Assembly: GCA_046160485.1 (NCBI GenBank)
Contig: JBJXGV010000027.1
Location: 66,420 to 130,419, forward strand
DNA: 64,000 nucleotides
Reading direction: 5' to 3'
DNA from: JBJXGV01 sp046160485
GTDB lineage: Bacteria > Orphanbacterota > Orphanbacteria > JBJXGV01
Part shown: one piece after another, positions 33,048-41,271 of the stretch
How positions within the stretch are numbered: position 1 is the first letter of the stretch
How the letters are laid out: the number at the start of each line of letters is the position of its first letter
The notes under the pieces: model-generated
The model's input: the letters and a program-made list of their open reading frames with translations, nothing else
Told to the model about the DNA's origin: nothing
Database searches by the model: none
Program-made: the position numbers and the translations under genes

Positions 33048-35492
33048 ATGAGAACACACTGGTCCTTCTCGCTCCTCCTGCTGGGTGCGTGGCTCTCGGC
33101 CGCGCCGGCGTCCGCTTCTCGGGCGGCCGCCCCCTTCTGTCTTATTCTCGAATCGACTGACGCCGCCGAGACTTGGCGCACCGTCGACGCGCTCGCCCGT
33201 CTCGGCTGCTCGGACTTGATCGCCCACGGCGAGGGCGTCGTCGAAGGGATCTCTGATGAAGCACCGGAGCGGCTGGCGAAGCTCGCGGGAGTGGTCAGGG
33301 TACTCGACCGGCCCGCCGATGCGGCGACGCTGCAATCTCTGAGTGAGCCGGTGCGCGCTCGGCTAGAACTCTGGAGCATTCTTTCGTCTCGCGACGCCGA
33401 CCGCGCGAAAGCGCCGCAACAGCCCGCGGCGGACGCAGCCACGATCAGCGACGACGCGTGTGTGCTGCTCCCGCCATCGATGCCCGAACCGTCCGCCGCC
33501 AAAGCCGGGCGCGATATTCCACGATTGCCCAAGTACAACAAGGCGTGGGGCGCAGAGGACTACCAAACCTCCGAATTCTTCCTCGGCCGGATCGCGGTCG
33601 GAATCGTCACACCTCAGGTGCGGTCAGGTGCACGCTGGACGCGCGACGAACTTCTGGCAGTGGCCGACGCCGCGCGCGGCGCGATGCTTTACTGGAAGGG
33701 ACGTGCCGCGAAATGGAGCGACCACCCGGTGTACCTTGCGTTCGAGTACCTCGACTCACTCGAGACGACGAGTTCGCCGCTGACCGCTTCGAATGACATG
33801 CGATGGGTTTCGCCGCTGATGGCGTCCGCGCGCGCTCGCCTCGGAATCACCGAACCGCCGCCGGCGCTGGCGAAAATCCCCGACCAAACATTCGCGGACG
33901 TCTACCAAGTCGTCAATTTCCTTAGAATCAAATGGCACGCCGACTGGGGTTTTCTCTTCGTCGTCGGCTGGGGCACCCGATTTACCGAACAGCCCGGCCT
34001 CGGCGCTTACGCGATGCTCGGCGGTCCGTTCCTGGTCTCGCCGCACGCACCCGTCGGGAACTGGACCCTCGAAGGTCTGCTCATTCACGAGTCAGGTCAC
34101 ACTTTCTTCGCGCTCGACGAATACTGCTGCGGCGGAACGAGTTCGCCATGCTCCGCGGTCTCCGGCTACCTCGCCGTCGCCAACCGCAATAGCCGAAACC
34201 GCGGTTTCGGCGGCTGCGCTTCCACGACAACGTCGTGCACGATGGCTACGCCGGGTCGTTCGTCGTGCGCGTTCACCGAAGGGATGATGGGAATCCAGGA
34301 TTCGAACGGCGACGGGGTACGAGACATCCTTTCAACCCAGCCGATCGTCGATTTGCTTTCGCGCGACGGCGTGGCGATGTTCGACAGCCTCGGCCGCAGG
34401 GCTCTCTCCGACACGATCACCTCTTTGACTCCTCTCTTCACCGGCATCGTCCGCGACAGCCCGCTCCCGAACAAGATCGCGATCTCCGGAATCGGCGCTG
34501 GCGAGCGCGCGTTCTCGACGGATGATCCTGCCGCGGAGCCGGCGGCGGCCGGGAATCGTGCCGCCATCACGATGAACAGTCTCGCAAGCGCCGAATTCCG
34601 AATCGACGCAGGCGAGTGGCGCTGGATTCGGCCCGATTCGTCCGGTTACGACTCCGCGGTCGAAGATTTTCGCGTGTATCCGTCCGGCCTCTCCGGCGGC
34701 ACGCACACGATCGAGTTCCGCGGCACGAACAGCGTCGGAAAGTCGACCGAGGCGCGCGCGACGACGAAACACAAACTCGTCGTGCTCGCCGTCGCGCTCG
34801 ATCAACTCGCGGTCGCGAACGAGATGTCCGGAGGATTCAACATCACGTGGTCGGTGCGCGGCGAGGCATGGGGCTCGACCGCGAAACTCTACCGTGCGAC
34901 GTCGTCGCGTCCCGAGGAACTCGTGACGACGGTTCCGCTGCGAAGCAACGGCACGTTCGCCTACGTCGACAAGCAGGTGCTTCCCGGACGGCGCTACACG
35001 TATCGCGTCGAAACGGAAGCCTTCGGCAAGACGTACGCGCTCTCGGCGGAAGCCACGGCGTCGGCGCCGATTCGCGACGATGGAGCACGACTGTCGTCGG
35101 CGACGCCGAATCCGTTCCGTTCCCAGACGATCCTCTCCTATGCGGTGCCCGAAGGATTGCTCGGACCGAGGCCGCCCAAAGACGACGGCAACAAACCGGG
35201 CCCCCCGCCGGAGTTCCCGACGAGCCCTCACGGCGACATGGGCGTGGCTGGCGAATCCGCAACCGGCACCGAGTTGGTGCGGCTGCCCGTCGCGGTGAGC
35301 GTCACGATTCATGACGTGAGCGGACGCGTCGTACGACATCTCGTCGGCGACTACGTCGCCGGCTCGCGGATCTACACGACGTTCTGGAACGGTGCTGACG
35401 ACAATGGCGATCTGCTCCCCGCTGGCGTCTACTTCTCGCGACTACAAGCCGGCCAGTTCGTCGATACAAACAAGCTCGTATTGATGAAGTGA
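33048..35492 (+). CDS. Secreted M64-like zinc metalloprotease with FlgD/T9SS-like C-terminal domain
   Basis: The ATG at 33048 starts a clear signal peptide (MRTHWSFSLLLLGAWLSAAPASA); the frame is open 17 codons further upstream, but that part is not export-like. The zinc site is LLIHESGHTFFALDEY, H346-E-x-x-H350 followed by DEY, the spacing seen in M64 (IgA-type) peptidases. A fibronectin-III-like segment lies at about 580-670 (FNITWSVRGEAWGSTAKLYRA). The last 130 residues start SSATPNPFRSQTILSYAVPE and end with GRVVRHLVGDYVAGSRIYTTFWNG and GVYFSRLQAG. That is the FlgD-Ig-like domain used as a type IX-type secretion signal in Bacteroidota and relatives. The substrate is unknown. The next gene starts inside its stop (GTGA). 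Confidence 0.85.
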   Translation: MRTHWSFSLLLLGAWLSAAPASASRAAAPFCLILESTDAAETWRTVDALARLGCSDLIAHGEGVVEGISDEAPERLAKLAGVVRVLDRPADAATLQSLSEPVRARLELWSILSSRDADRAKAPQQPAADAATISDDACVLLPPSMPEPSAAKAGRDIPRLPKYNKAWGAEDYQTSEFFLGRIAVGIVTPQVRSGARWTRDELLAVADAARGAMLYWKGRAAKWSDHPVYLAFEYLDSLETTSSPLTASNDMRWVSPLMASARARLGITEPPPALAKIPDQTFADVYQVVNFLRIKWHADWGFLFVVGWGTRFTEQPGLGAYAMLGGPFLVSPHAPVGNWTLEGLLIHESGHTFFALDEYCCGGTSSPCSAVSGYLAVANRNSRNRGFGGCASTTTSCTMATPGRSSCAFTEGMMGIQDSNGDGVRDILSTQPIVDLLSRDGVAMFDSLGRRALSDTITSLTPLFTGIVRDSPLPNKIAISGIGAGERAFSTDDPAAEPAAAGNRAAITMNSLASAEFRIDAGEWRWIRPDSSGYDSAVEDFRVYPSGLSGGTHTIEFRGTNSVGKSTEARATTKHKLVVLAVALDQLAVANEMSGGFNITWSVRGEAWGSTAKLYRATSSRPEELVTTVPLRSNGTFAYVDKQVLPGRRYTYRVETEAFGKTYALSAEATASAPIRDDGARLSSATPNPFRSQTILSYAVPEGLLGPRPPKDDGNKPGPPPEFPTSPHGDMGVAGESATGTELVRLPVAVSVTIHDVSGRVVRHLVGDYVAGSRIYTTFWNGADDNGDLLPAGVYFSRLQAGQFVDTNKLVLMK

Positions 35493-36946
35493 CGCCACCG
35501 CTCGCGGCGCGCACCACGCGCCAGTTCTACTCTGCGCGGCGCGCGGTGCCGGTCGCGTTGCTCGCAGCGCTCGCAACGATCGCGCATCCCGTCGCTGCTC
35601 GCGGAGGCGATACCCTTCGCGTGTGGTTCGGCAGCTCCGCCCCCGCACCGCCGTACGCCACGTGGGCGACCGCTTGCCGCGATCTCCAAGCCGCCGTCGA
35701 CGCCGCCGATTCCGGTGATGTGGTGCTCGTGAAAGCCGACACCGCCCTCGCATACTCGAGTAACTCGTACCGATGCATTCGCGAGTGCGACCTGGAGTCG
35801 AACATCTTCCTCCGCGGTGTGCTCTTCCCCAAAAGCGGCGTCAACGTCGCGGGCGAGGAAGGCGGCCCGCTCCCGATACTTTCCGGAGGCGACAGCATTC
35901 GCACGGTGTTGTGGGTCGACGGTACGCGTCACACGACGATCGAGCGGCTTCGCCTGCGCGACGGCGGCGTGCTTTTCGACGGCGTGTTCGACTCGACCGA
36001 CGTGGTGCGGCACTGCGTAATCGAGAGTTGCCGCCAGATGGAAGGCGCAGGGATGTGGATCAAGAACGAAGCGGCGCCCATCATCGAGGGCAATCTCTTC
36101 GAGTCGAACGCCACGGACACGGTGAATCACCACCAGAACGGCGGAGCTCTCAGTTTTCTGGGGAGCATTCCGCCGAGGTTTCCGCGAATTCGCGGCAACG
36201 TGTTTCGCAACAATTACGCGGGGCGCAGCGGCGGGGCGATCCGGGTGAAGGTTGCGTCGCCGATCATCGAGGACAACCTGTTCGAGGGGAATTGGGCGCG
36301 CTCGGACGGCGGCGCGATCATAGTTCAGGGCGGACGCCCGAAGATCAACCGGAACGTCTTCGTCGCGAACCGAGCCGAGGGGCGAGGCGGCGCGATCGCA
36401 ACGGCGAACGAGTTCGGGTTTCGCAGCATGGATATTCGCGGAAACGTCTTCGAGCGCGATAGCGCGGCGGCCGGCGGCGCGCTCTACCTCAGCCACGGCG
36501 GCGATCACCCGGCGTACCTCGAAGCGTTCGACAACACGTTCGTGAATTGTTCGGCTAGCGATCCGGGGACGATCGTCTACATCGATGGGCCGCGCCTCGC
36601 AACGCAGAACATCTACCTCAATCGAAACATCTTCTTCGACGCGGCGCAGCCCGCACGCGCACGGATCTGGGCGACCGACGAGGGAATCGGCGCTGCGATC
36701 GACAGCTTCGACTGCAACGTCTTTTGGCCAGCGCTCGAAGGCGGCGCCACGAATGGCGCAGGCCTCGAGGGCACAGCAACCCGAAGCGTTTGGGCTTCGC
36801 CACTCTTCGTACCGGACGAGAAGCGCTTTGGCGTGGACGGCGAGAAGTCGCCGTGCGCGGCGCGATCGTCGCCATGCGGCTGCTCGATTGGAGCGACGCT
36901 CAAGTGGGACGGCGCAACGCCTCCGGGTTACCAACCGCGGCGTTAG
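35489..36946 (+). CDS. Secreted right-handed parallel beta-helix protein
   Basis: The 485-residue product starts with a GTG that overlaps the protease stop by 4 nt. A basic N-terminus and hydrophobic core (VPVALLAALATIAHPVAARG) form the signal peptide. The body has repeated coil units such as PIIEGNLFESN, PRIRGNVFRNNYAGRSGGAI, PIIEDNLFEGNWARSDGGAI and PKINRNVFVANRAEGRGGAI, each about 30 residues, with a Cys-rich end (SPCAARSSPCGCSIGA). Such helices bind or cleave polysaccharides or act as adhesins; no lyase active site is recognisable. Unlike the protease it has no FlgD-like domain. The coupling suggests the two are exported and act together. Confidence 0.85.
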   Translation: MTPPLAARTTRQFYSARRAVPVALLAALATIAHPVAARGGDTLRVWFGSSAPAPPYATWATACRDLQAAVDAADSGDVVLVKADTALAYSSNSYRCIRECDLESNIFLRGVLFPKSGVNVAGEEGGPLPILSGGDSIRTVLWVDGTRHTTIERLRLRDGGVLFDGVFDSTDVVRHCVIESCRQMEGAGMWIKNEAAPIIEGNLFESNATDTVNHHQNGGALSFLGSIPPRFPRIRGNVFRNNYAGRSGGAIRVKVASPIIEDNLFEGNWARSDGGAIIVQGGRPKINRNVFVANRAEGRGGAIATANEFGFRSMDIRGNVFERDSAAAGGALYLSHGGDHPAYLEAFDNTFVNCSASDPGTIVYIDGPRLATQNIYLNRNIFFDAAQPARARIWATDEGIGAAIDSFDCNVFWPALEGGATNGAGLEGTATRSVWASPLFVPDEKRFGVDGEKSPCAARSSPCGCSIGATLKWDGATPPGYQPRR

Positions 36947-36959
36947 TCGCGCGCTGCGA

Positions 36960-37997
36960 TCAGCTCGTCCGTCGCGCGCGGCGTGCGCGCGTCGCGACCA
37001 GCAAGGCGATGACGATCACGCCGCCGCCGATCGCCAGCAGGCGGCGATCCGCCCCGCCAGCACCCTCCGCCCCGACTTCGCCCTTCGGTCCGACCTTCAC
37101 GGGCTTTCCTTCCGGCGGCGGTGCATCGAGGAAGTTGCGAAAATCGACCTCGCCTGCATCCTTGGCCAGGTCCCATCGATCGGTGATCGCGTCGATGTTC
37201 GACGGGAAACCGAATCGCGTCATCTCTTCGGTCGACTTGATCCCCCAGTAGTTGTACTGCGCATTGACGTCCTTGCCGCTGTTGTTGATGACGTCGGAGT
37301 TGAAGGCGCCGTAGATTTCGTTGCCCATTCCCGGCTCACCGCCAATGACCGGCACGTACCGTTTCCCAACGATCACAATCCCCGTGTTCACGGTCTTCAC
37401 AATGCGATTGCGCGTGATGCGAAGCGGCGAGCCACGCATCGAGATCGAACCATTCTTCGCCCCGACGATCTCGTTTCGATCGATCCACAAACGCGAGTCG
37501 GCGCACCGGATGGCGGAACCGACATTCTCAAAGTAGTTGTCGGAAATGGTGCCATCGCAGCTGTCCGCGAGGATCGCGACCCCGCGAAAGAATCGATTCC
37601 CCGTCACCGCAATCGTGCCGTGCTTGAAGTAGAGAGCGGACGCTTCCTGGTTCTCTTCGCAATCGAACGTGATGTTCTCGACGCGGGTCGTGTCGCCGGC
37701 GTCCGGGAAATAGAAGATCGGTGAGCTGGGGATGTACGGGACCAGCAGCACCGAATCACGCGGGCCCTCGCCGCGGACGGTGATTCCCGCAGGAAGCGTT
37801 TCGGTGAGGAGGTAGCGCCCCGTCGGGACCAGGAGCGTGTCGCCCGCCGAGAGGGCGCTCTGGATGTTGGTGAGGAGGGTGTCGCCAAGCGCGTACCGGA
37901 CGGTCGCAGCGTTCGCGGAGGGGGCGGCGCTGACGCCGAATGCGGCCACCACCGCGAGTCCAATGGTCAACGATCGACGAATAAAATCCGCGTTCAT
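36960..37997 (-). CDS. Exported beta-helix protein with C-terminal membrane anchor
   Basis: From the ATG at 37997 the protein has 345 residues; the frame extends upstream to 38171 but overlaps the neighbouring gene there. A signal peptide (about 1-29, ending SANA) leads into beta-helix coils (FDCEENQEASALYFKHGTIA, ILADSCDGTISDNYFENVGS, RLWIDRNEIVGAKNGSISMR, PLRITRNRIVKTVNTGIVIV). After a Pro/Gly/Lys-rich linker the end is a hydrophobic helix and Arg cluster (LLAIGGGVIVIALLVATRARRARR). This small C-terminal anchor looks like a tripartite sorting signal, but no LPxTG or PEP motif precedes it. A ribosome-binding AGGAGG lies about 15 nt upstream, which is long. It is convergent with the other beta-helix gene. 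Confidence 0.78.
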   Translation of the reverse strand: MNADFIRRSLTIGLAVVAAFGVSAAPSANAATVRYALGDTLLTNIQSALSAGDTLLVPTGRYLLTETLPAGITVRGEGPRDSVLLVPYIPSSPIFYFPDAGDTTRVENITFDCEENQEASALYFKHGTIAVTGNRFFRGVAILADSCDGTISDNYFENVGSAIRCADSRLWIDRNEIVGAKNGSISMRGSPLRITRNRIVKTVNTGIVIVGKRYVPVIGGEPGMGNEIYGAFNSDVINNSGKDVNAQYNYWGIKSTEEMTRFGFPSNIDAITDRWDLAKDAGEVDFRNFLDAPPPEGKPVKVGPKGEVGAEGAGGADRRLLAIGGGVIVIALLVATRARRARRTS

Positions 37998-38016
37998 GGC
38001 TGGCGGCTCGAACCTC

Positions 38017-39951
38017 CTATGGTTTGATTTCATTTGGCTGAGTTCCGAGAGAGTCTTCAACGCGAAGGGAGTTGTCTGGTTCCATCGAGAGCATCGCCCC
38101 AAGCCTCTCGGAAGCATCGGTGAACGCCGGTGCGAGCCGAAGGGCGCGTTCGTAGGCGCCGCGCGCCTCACCTCGGCGACCGAGATTTTCGAGAAAGCGC
38201 CCGCGATGATACCAGATCATTGGATCCTCGCCGCGCAGCGCTTCTCCTTTCGCGAGACGATCGAGCGCGAGCGCGGACTCGCCGCGGTCGCCTGCCAGAA
38301 GCGCCGCGTTTAGCCACGCGTCTCCCAGACCTGGATCGCGGTCGATCGCCCGCATGAACGCATCCTCCGCCTCGCGGAGTCGGTCGAGCATCATGAGCGC
38401 CAATCCCGTGTTGTTCCAGCTCGTCGCATCGTTCCGCTGGGCAGCGACCGCCTGGAGTTCCGTGAGCCCGGCGGCCGGGTCGCCCCCTTCCCTTAGGGCA
38501 ACTCCAAGATCGTGTCGCGCGTCGAGATTCCCGGGTTCGAACGCGAGCGCTTTGCGAAACTCGGCCTGCGCGGCGTCCCAGCGCCCGCGCTCCACTTCTC
38601 GCTTGCCGATCTCCATGTGCGACAGCGAAAAACTCGGCTGGACCGTTCCCACAACATTCGCAGAGAGAAATGCTGTGACCGCGGCAAGGCCAGCGCCCCA
38701 GAGCACCAGCGATCTGTAACGTCGGTCGCGCGCGAACGATCCGAACTGATACAGCGCACCGCCGGCAAGGATGCAGAGGAACGGAACCGTGATGACACGG
38801 TAGCGGCTCGTGATGAAAAACAACACGAACGAGAAGGCGTACGGCACCACGAAGAGCGCAAGCGGCGCGGTCGCTCGGGCCGGCAGAAGGAACATGCCGA
38901 TGATGGCAAGCGGAGCGATGATCGCGTAGCGAATCGGCAGCGTGTCGATCGCAGGGAATCGGGGAATCCAGAACTGAAGGTCGCGATTGTTCGAGAGCTC
39001 CTCGGCCGCGAACCACATGTAGGTCTTCTTGAGCAGGTGCGAAACCCACCAACCCGGGTCGGACCGGATTTCGTCCAGAGCACGATCCGTCCAGTACGCG
39101 GAGACCTCCGAGGGCTTCAGCGTGCGACCCGCGTGGCGCTCTGGGATCTTTATTCCGTCTTCGTAGCTCCCCCACCAGTCGGCTCGCATCCCCGGCGCGA
39201 CGGCGCTCCACCCGTTCGAGGACTTGTTGTTCCCCAAGTAGAAATTGACTCCTCCCTGCGATGCGATGAAGACGGCGTCATCTCCCCGCACCGCGTTGAG
39301 TGCGGTTATGCCCAGCGGCAAGAGGAAGCTGGCCCCGACGAACGCGGCGGCCGGGAGACGCAGTCGCGCTGTCCGCCAAAACCAGATCGCCAGGAACGGG
39401 ACCGCGATCAACACGTTCGGGCGTGTGATTGCGGACAACCCGAAGACACCCCCGGCGAGCCCAGCCAGCACGGCCGAGCGCGAAACCGACGCGCGTGTAA
39501 GCACTTCCATCGCGAGCAGGTCCAAGAAAATAAGAACGGTCGGAAGGAGAAGCTCGCCTTCGTAGTATGGGAACAGGTCATAGAGGACCGCGAGGATCAA
39601 CGACAGAACCGCTACCGGCACTCCGCACAACCGCCGCGCGATCGAAAAAATGAGGTAAAGCGAGGCGAGCCCGAGCACACACTGGACAACTCGGATCGGC
39701 CAAGGCCCCGGACCGAGGACTCGATAAACACCAGCGAGCAGGTACGGGTAGAACGGTGCCCGAAAGAATACCGGGCTGACGAAGTATGGCTGACCCGAGT
39801 TGATCGACTGAGCCCAGAGGTCGTGATACTCCGCGTCCATTATCGGTCGGTCGAGGAACGGGTCGGCGCGCAACTCCACAAGGTGCGCGACGCGGATGGC
39901 CGCGGCCGCCAGCAACAGCACGAAAACGATGCGTCGCACGGGCGATCTCAT
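38017..39951 (-). CDS. GT-C glycosyltransferase with TPR domain
   Basis: The 644-residue protein has an N-terminal membrane part with about ten helices. Its first loop contains MDAEYHDLWAQSI, the acidic motif of the PMT/GT39 type, followed by FRAPFYPYLLAGVY. Residues 450-630 are TPR units (RWDAAQAEFRKALAFEPGNL, RLREAEDAFMRAIDRDPGLG, RGEARGAYERALRLAPAFTD). The TPRs may recruit the acceptor protein. It precedes the anchored beta-helix gene by 19 nt and could modify exported proteins encoded nearby; that link is inference. The 436 nt upstream hold promoters for the divergent gene at 40388. Confidence 0.85.
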   Translation of the reverse strand: MRSPVRRIVFVLLLAAAAIRVAHLVELRADPFLDRPIMDAEYHDLWAQSINSGQPYFVSPVFFRAPFYPYLLAGVYRVLGPGPWPIRVVQCVLGLASLYLIFSIARRLCGVPVAVLSLILAVLYDLFPYYEGELLLPTVLIFLDLLAMEVLTRASVSRSAVLAGLAGGVFGLSAITRPNVLIAVPFLAIWFWRTARLRLPAAAFVGASFLLPLGITALNAVRGDDAVFIASQGGVNFYLGNNKSSNGWSAVAPGMRADWWGSYEDGIKIPERHAGRTLKPSEVSAYWTDRALDEIRSDPGWWVSHLLKKTYMWFAAEELSNNRDLQFWIPRFPAIDTLPIRYAIIAPLAIIGMFLLPARATAPLALFVVPYAFSFVLFFITSRYRVITVPFLCILAGGALYQFGSFARDRRYRSLVLWGAGLAAVTAFLSANVVGTVQPSFSLSHMEIGKREVERGRWDAAQAEFRKALAFEPGNLDARHDLGVALREGGDPAAGLTELQAVAAQRNDATSWNNTGLALMMLDRLREAEDAFMRAIDRDPGLGDAWLNAALLAGDRGESALALDRLAKGEALRGEDPMIWYHRGRFLENLGRRGEARGAYERALRLAPAFTDASERLGAMLSMEPDNSLRVEDSLGTQPNEIKP

Positions 39952-40098
39952 GAGTTCACAATTCTTTGCGGGCTTGGAGGTGGCGCCAGCATTAATAATG
40001 CAGTCAAGATTCGCATTTCGGATGCCGATTGTAGGTGTTGAGGTGCCGCGGGGACACTGTAAATAGCTCTCGCCGCGCCGGATCGCGTAAGTTTTACG

Positions 40099-40128
40099 TT
40101 GACCTAGGACTTGCGAAGATGCTACTCT
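40099..40128 (+). promoter_or_regulatory. Upstream tandem promoter of the 40388 gene
   Basis: TTGACC (40099-40104), 18 nt, TACTCT (40123-40128). It has the same form as the stronger site 99 nt downstream. Confidence 0.4.
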
Positions 40129-40197
40129 CTGCCATGCTTATGAGAGGTCAGGCAACATACGCGCGCGGCAAAGTTTACGCGAGATCAAAAAACTTCG

Positions 40198-40227
40198 TTG
40201 ACACCGTTTCGCGCGATATGCTATCCT
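40198..40227 (+). promoter_or_regulatory. Main promoter of the 40388 gene
   Basis: TTGACA (40198-40203, perfect), 18 nt, TATCCT (40222-40227), in an AT-rich setting with an A-tract just upstream (about 40187-40192) that could act as an UP-like element. Confidence 0.55.
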
Positions 40228-40387
40228 GCTTCACGCTTGCAGGGTGATGAAGCTCCTGAGCCTTACGGTACAAAGCGATTTCAGTTCGAGTTTGAGGGAG
40301 TGGTCATCTAGGCTCTGCTGAGATTTCGAGTTTTCGTGGTGCGGTTGCAGTTGTAGTTTCACCCTTTCCTTTTAAGGAGGAAAAGCA

Positions 40388-41125
40388 ATGAAGAAGACTT
40401 ATCTGGTGACAGCGGTCGCGGCTCTCCTCGCGCTCTGCACTGCGGTCGGCGCGTTCGCGCTCGAGCCGTATGCGATCCGTGAGAACGTGAATGCTCCGGG
40501 CGGCGCGGGTGGTCCTTGCGCCCTCTCCGCGAGCACGAACGGTACGGCGGCCAACTACCGCTGGTACAACGTCTGCTCCGGCTACATCTGGATCTTCTCC
40601 GCTCTCTCGCAGGGTGAAGGCTTCGGCGTCCGCTTCGGTGGCGCGAGCCAGCCTGCGGTCAACGGCGATAACGATGTCAAGCGCGGTATCACGTACTGGC
40701 GTAACGTCGTTGCCAACTACGGGCAGACGGTCGACATCTACCTCGATGCGGACAGCAATGGCGACGGTTGCCCCGAAGCAAATCTCGCGAGCGACCTGAA
40801 CCTCGATCCCGGTCTCCGCTGGAACTGCTCTGATTTCGGCGTCAGCATCCCCTGCGGCGACACGAACGTCGTTCTCCGTGGCGTGCATGACGGCGGTGCG
40901 GCTCCGACGATCGCGTCTGACGGTCCCTTCACGGCGACCTGCGACCCGAACGCGCCGAACCAGTCGTTCTACTACGGCATCAACGGTTCCGCCTGCCTTA
41001 GCTGGGTCGGTCCCGATGGCACGTTCGATAACTTCCTCTTCTGGCTGGTTCTCGACACGAGCGCGCCTTGCGTGAACGCGACCGAGAGCAAGTCGTGGGG
41101 CGAGGTTAAGGGTCTCTACCGCTAG
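40388..41125 (+). CDS. Abundant-type secreted protein with WGxxK tail, unknown function
   Basis: The 245-residue protein has a textbook signal peptide (MKKTYLVTAVAALLALCTAVGAFA) and a mature part with several cysteines, DADSNGDGCPEAN (a calcium-loop-like stretch) and many aromatic residues. I do not recognise the fold. It ends ESKSWGEVKGLYR, the same kind of tail as the proteins at 9483 and 10153. Expression signals are strong: perfect -35 box, tandem promoters, TAAGGAGG, and an 11-bp terminator just after the stop. Codon use favours GGT, CGT and similar codons more than its neighbours, and the gene is less GC-rich, as in highly expressed genes. It is probably a major exported or surface protein. 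Confidence 0.88.
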   Translation: MKKTYLVTAVAALLALCTAVGAFALEPYAIRENVNAPGGAGGPCALSASTNGTAANYRWYNVCSGYIWIFSALSQGEGFGVRFGGASQPAVNGDNDVKRGITYWRNVVANYGQTVDIYLDADSNGDGCPEANLASDLNLDPGLRWNCSDFGVSIPCGDTNVVLRGVHDGGAAPTIASDGPFTATCDPNAPNQSFYYGINGSACLSWVGPDGTFDNFLFWLVLDTSAPCVNATESKSWGEVKGLYR

Positions 41126-41148
41126 TTCGCGGTTAAAGCTCTTCGAAA

Positions 41149-41184
41149 GAGGCCCCGGCTCACGCCGGGGCCTCTTCGTTTTAT
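41149..41184 (+). terminator. Strong Rho-independent terminator
   Basis: A perfect 11-bp GC-rich stem (41149-41159 with 41164-41174) with a TCAC loop, followed by TTCGTTTTAT, 23 nt after the stop of the secreted-protein gene. Confidence 0.9.
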
Positions 41185-41271
41185 GGCTCTTTTTTCTTGC
41201 GCGAGTGCCGACCATAGAACTACGATGCGCCCGCTGATCGACAGAGATCACCCCGATATGGAGTCGTCGCA

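Larger units (their letters stand above)
39952..40387 (+). other. Intergenic regulatory region, locally AT-rich
   Basis: This is the longest non-coding stretch outside the rRNA operon. It is clearly less GC-rich than its surroundings. It holds two plus-strand promoter-like sites about 99 nt apart (40099 and 40198), each preceded by an AGTTTACG/AGTTTTACG-like sequence, and a leader of about 150 nt ending in TAAGGAGG before the ATG at 40388. A 70-codon open frame inside it (40035-40247) is not credible as a gene. The promoter of the divergent 38017-39951 gene should also be here, but I could not place it. Confidence 0.6.

Noticed and set aside
40035..40247. 70-codon frame in the 39952-40387 intergenic region
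   Set aside because: It spans two promoter-like sites, has no ribosome-binding site and no recognisable features.
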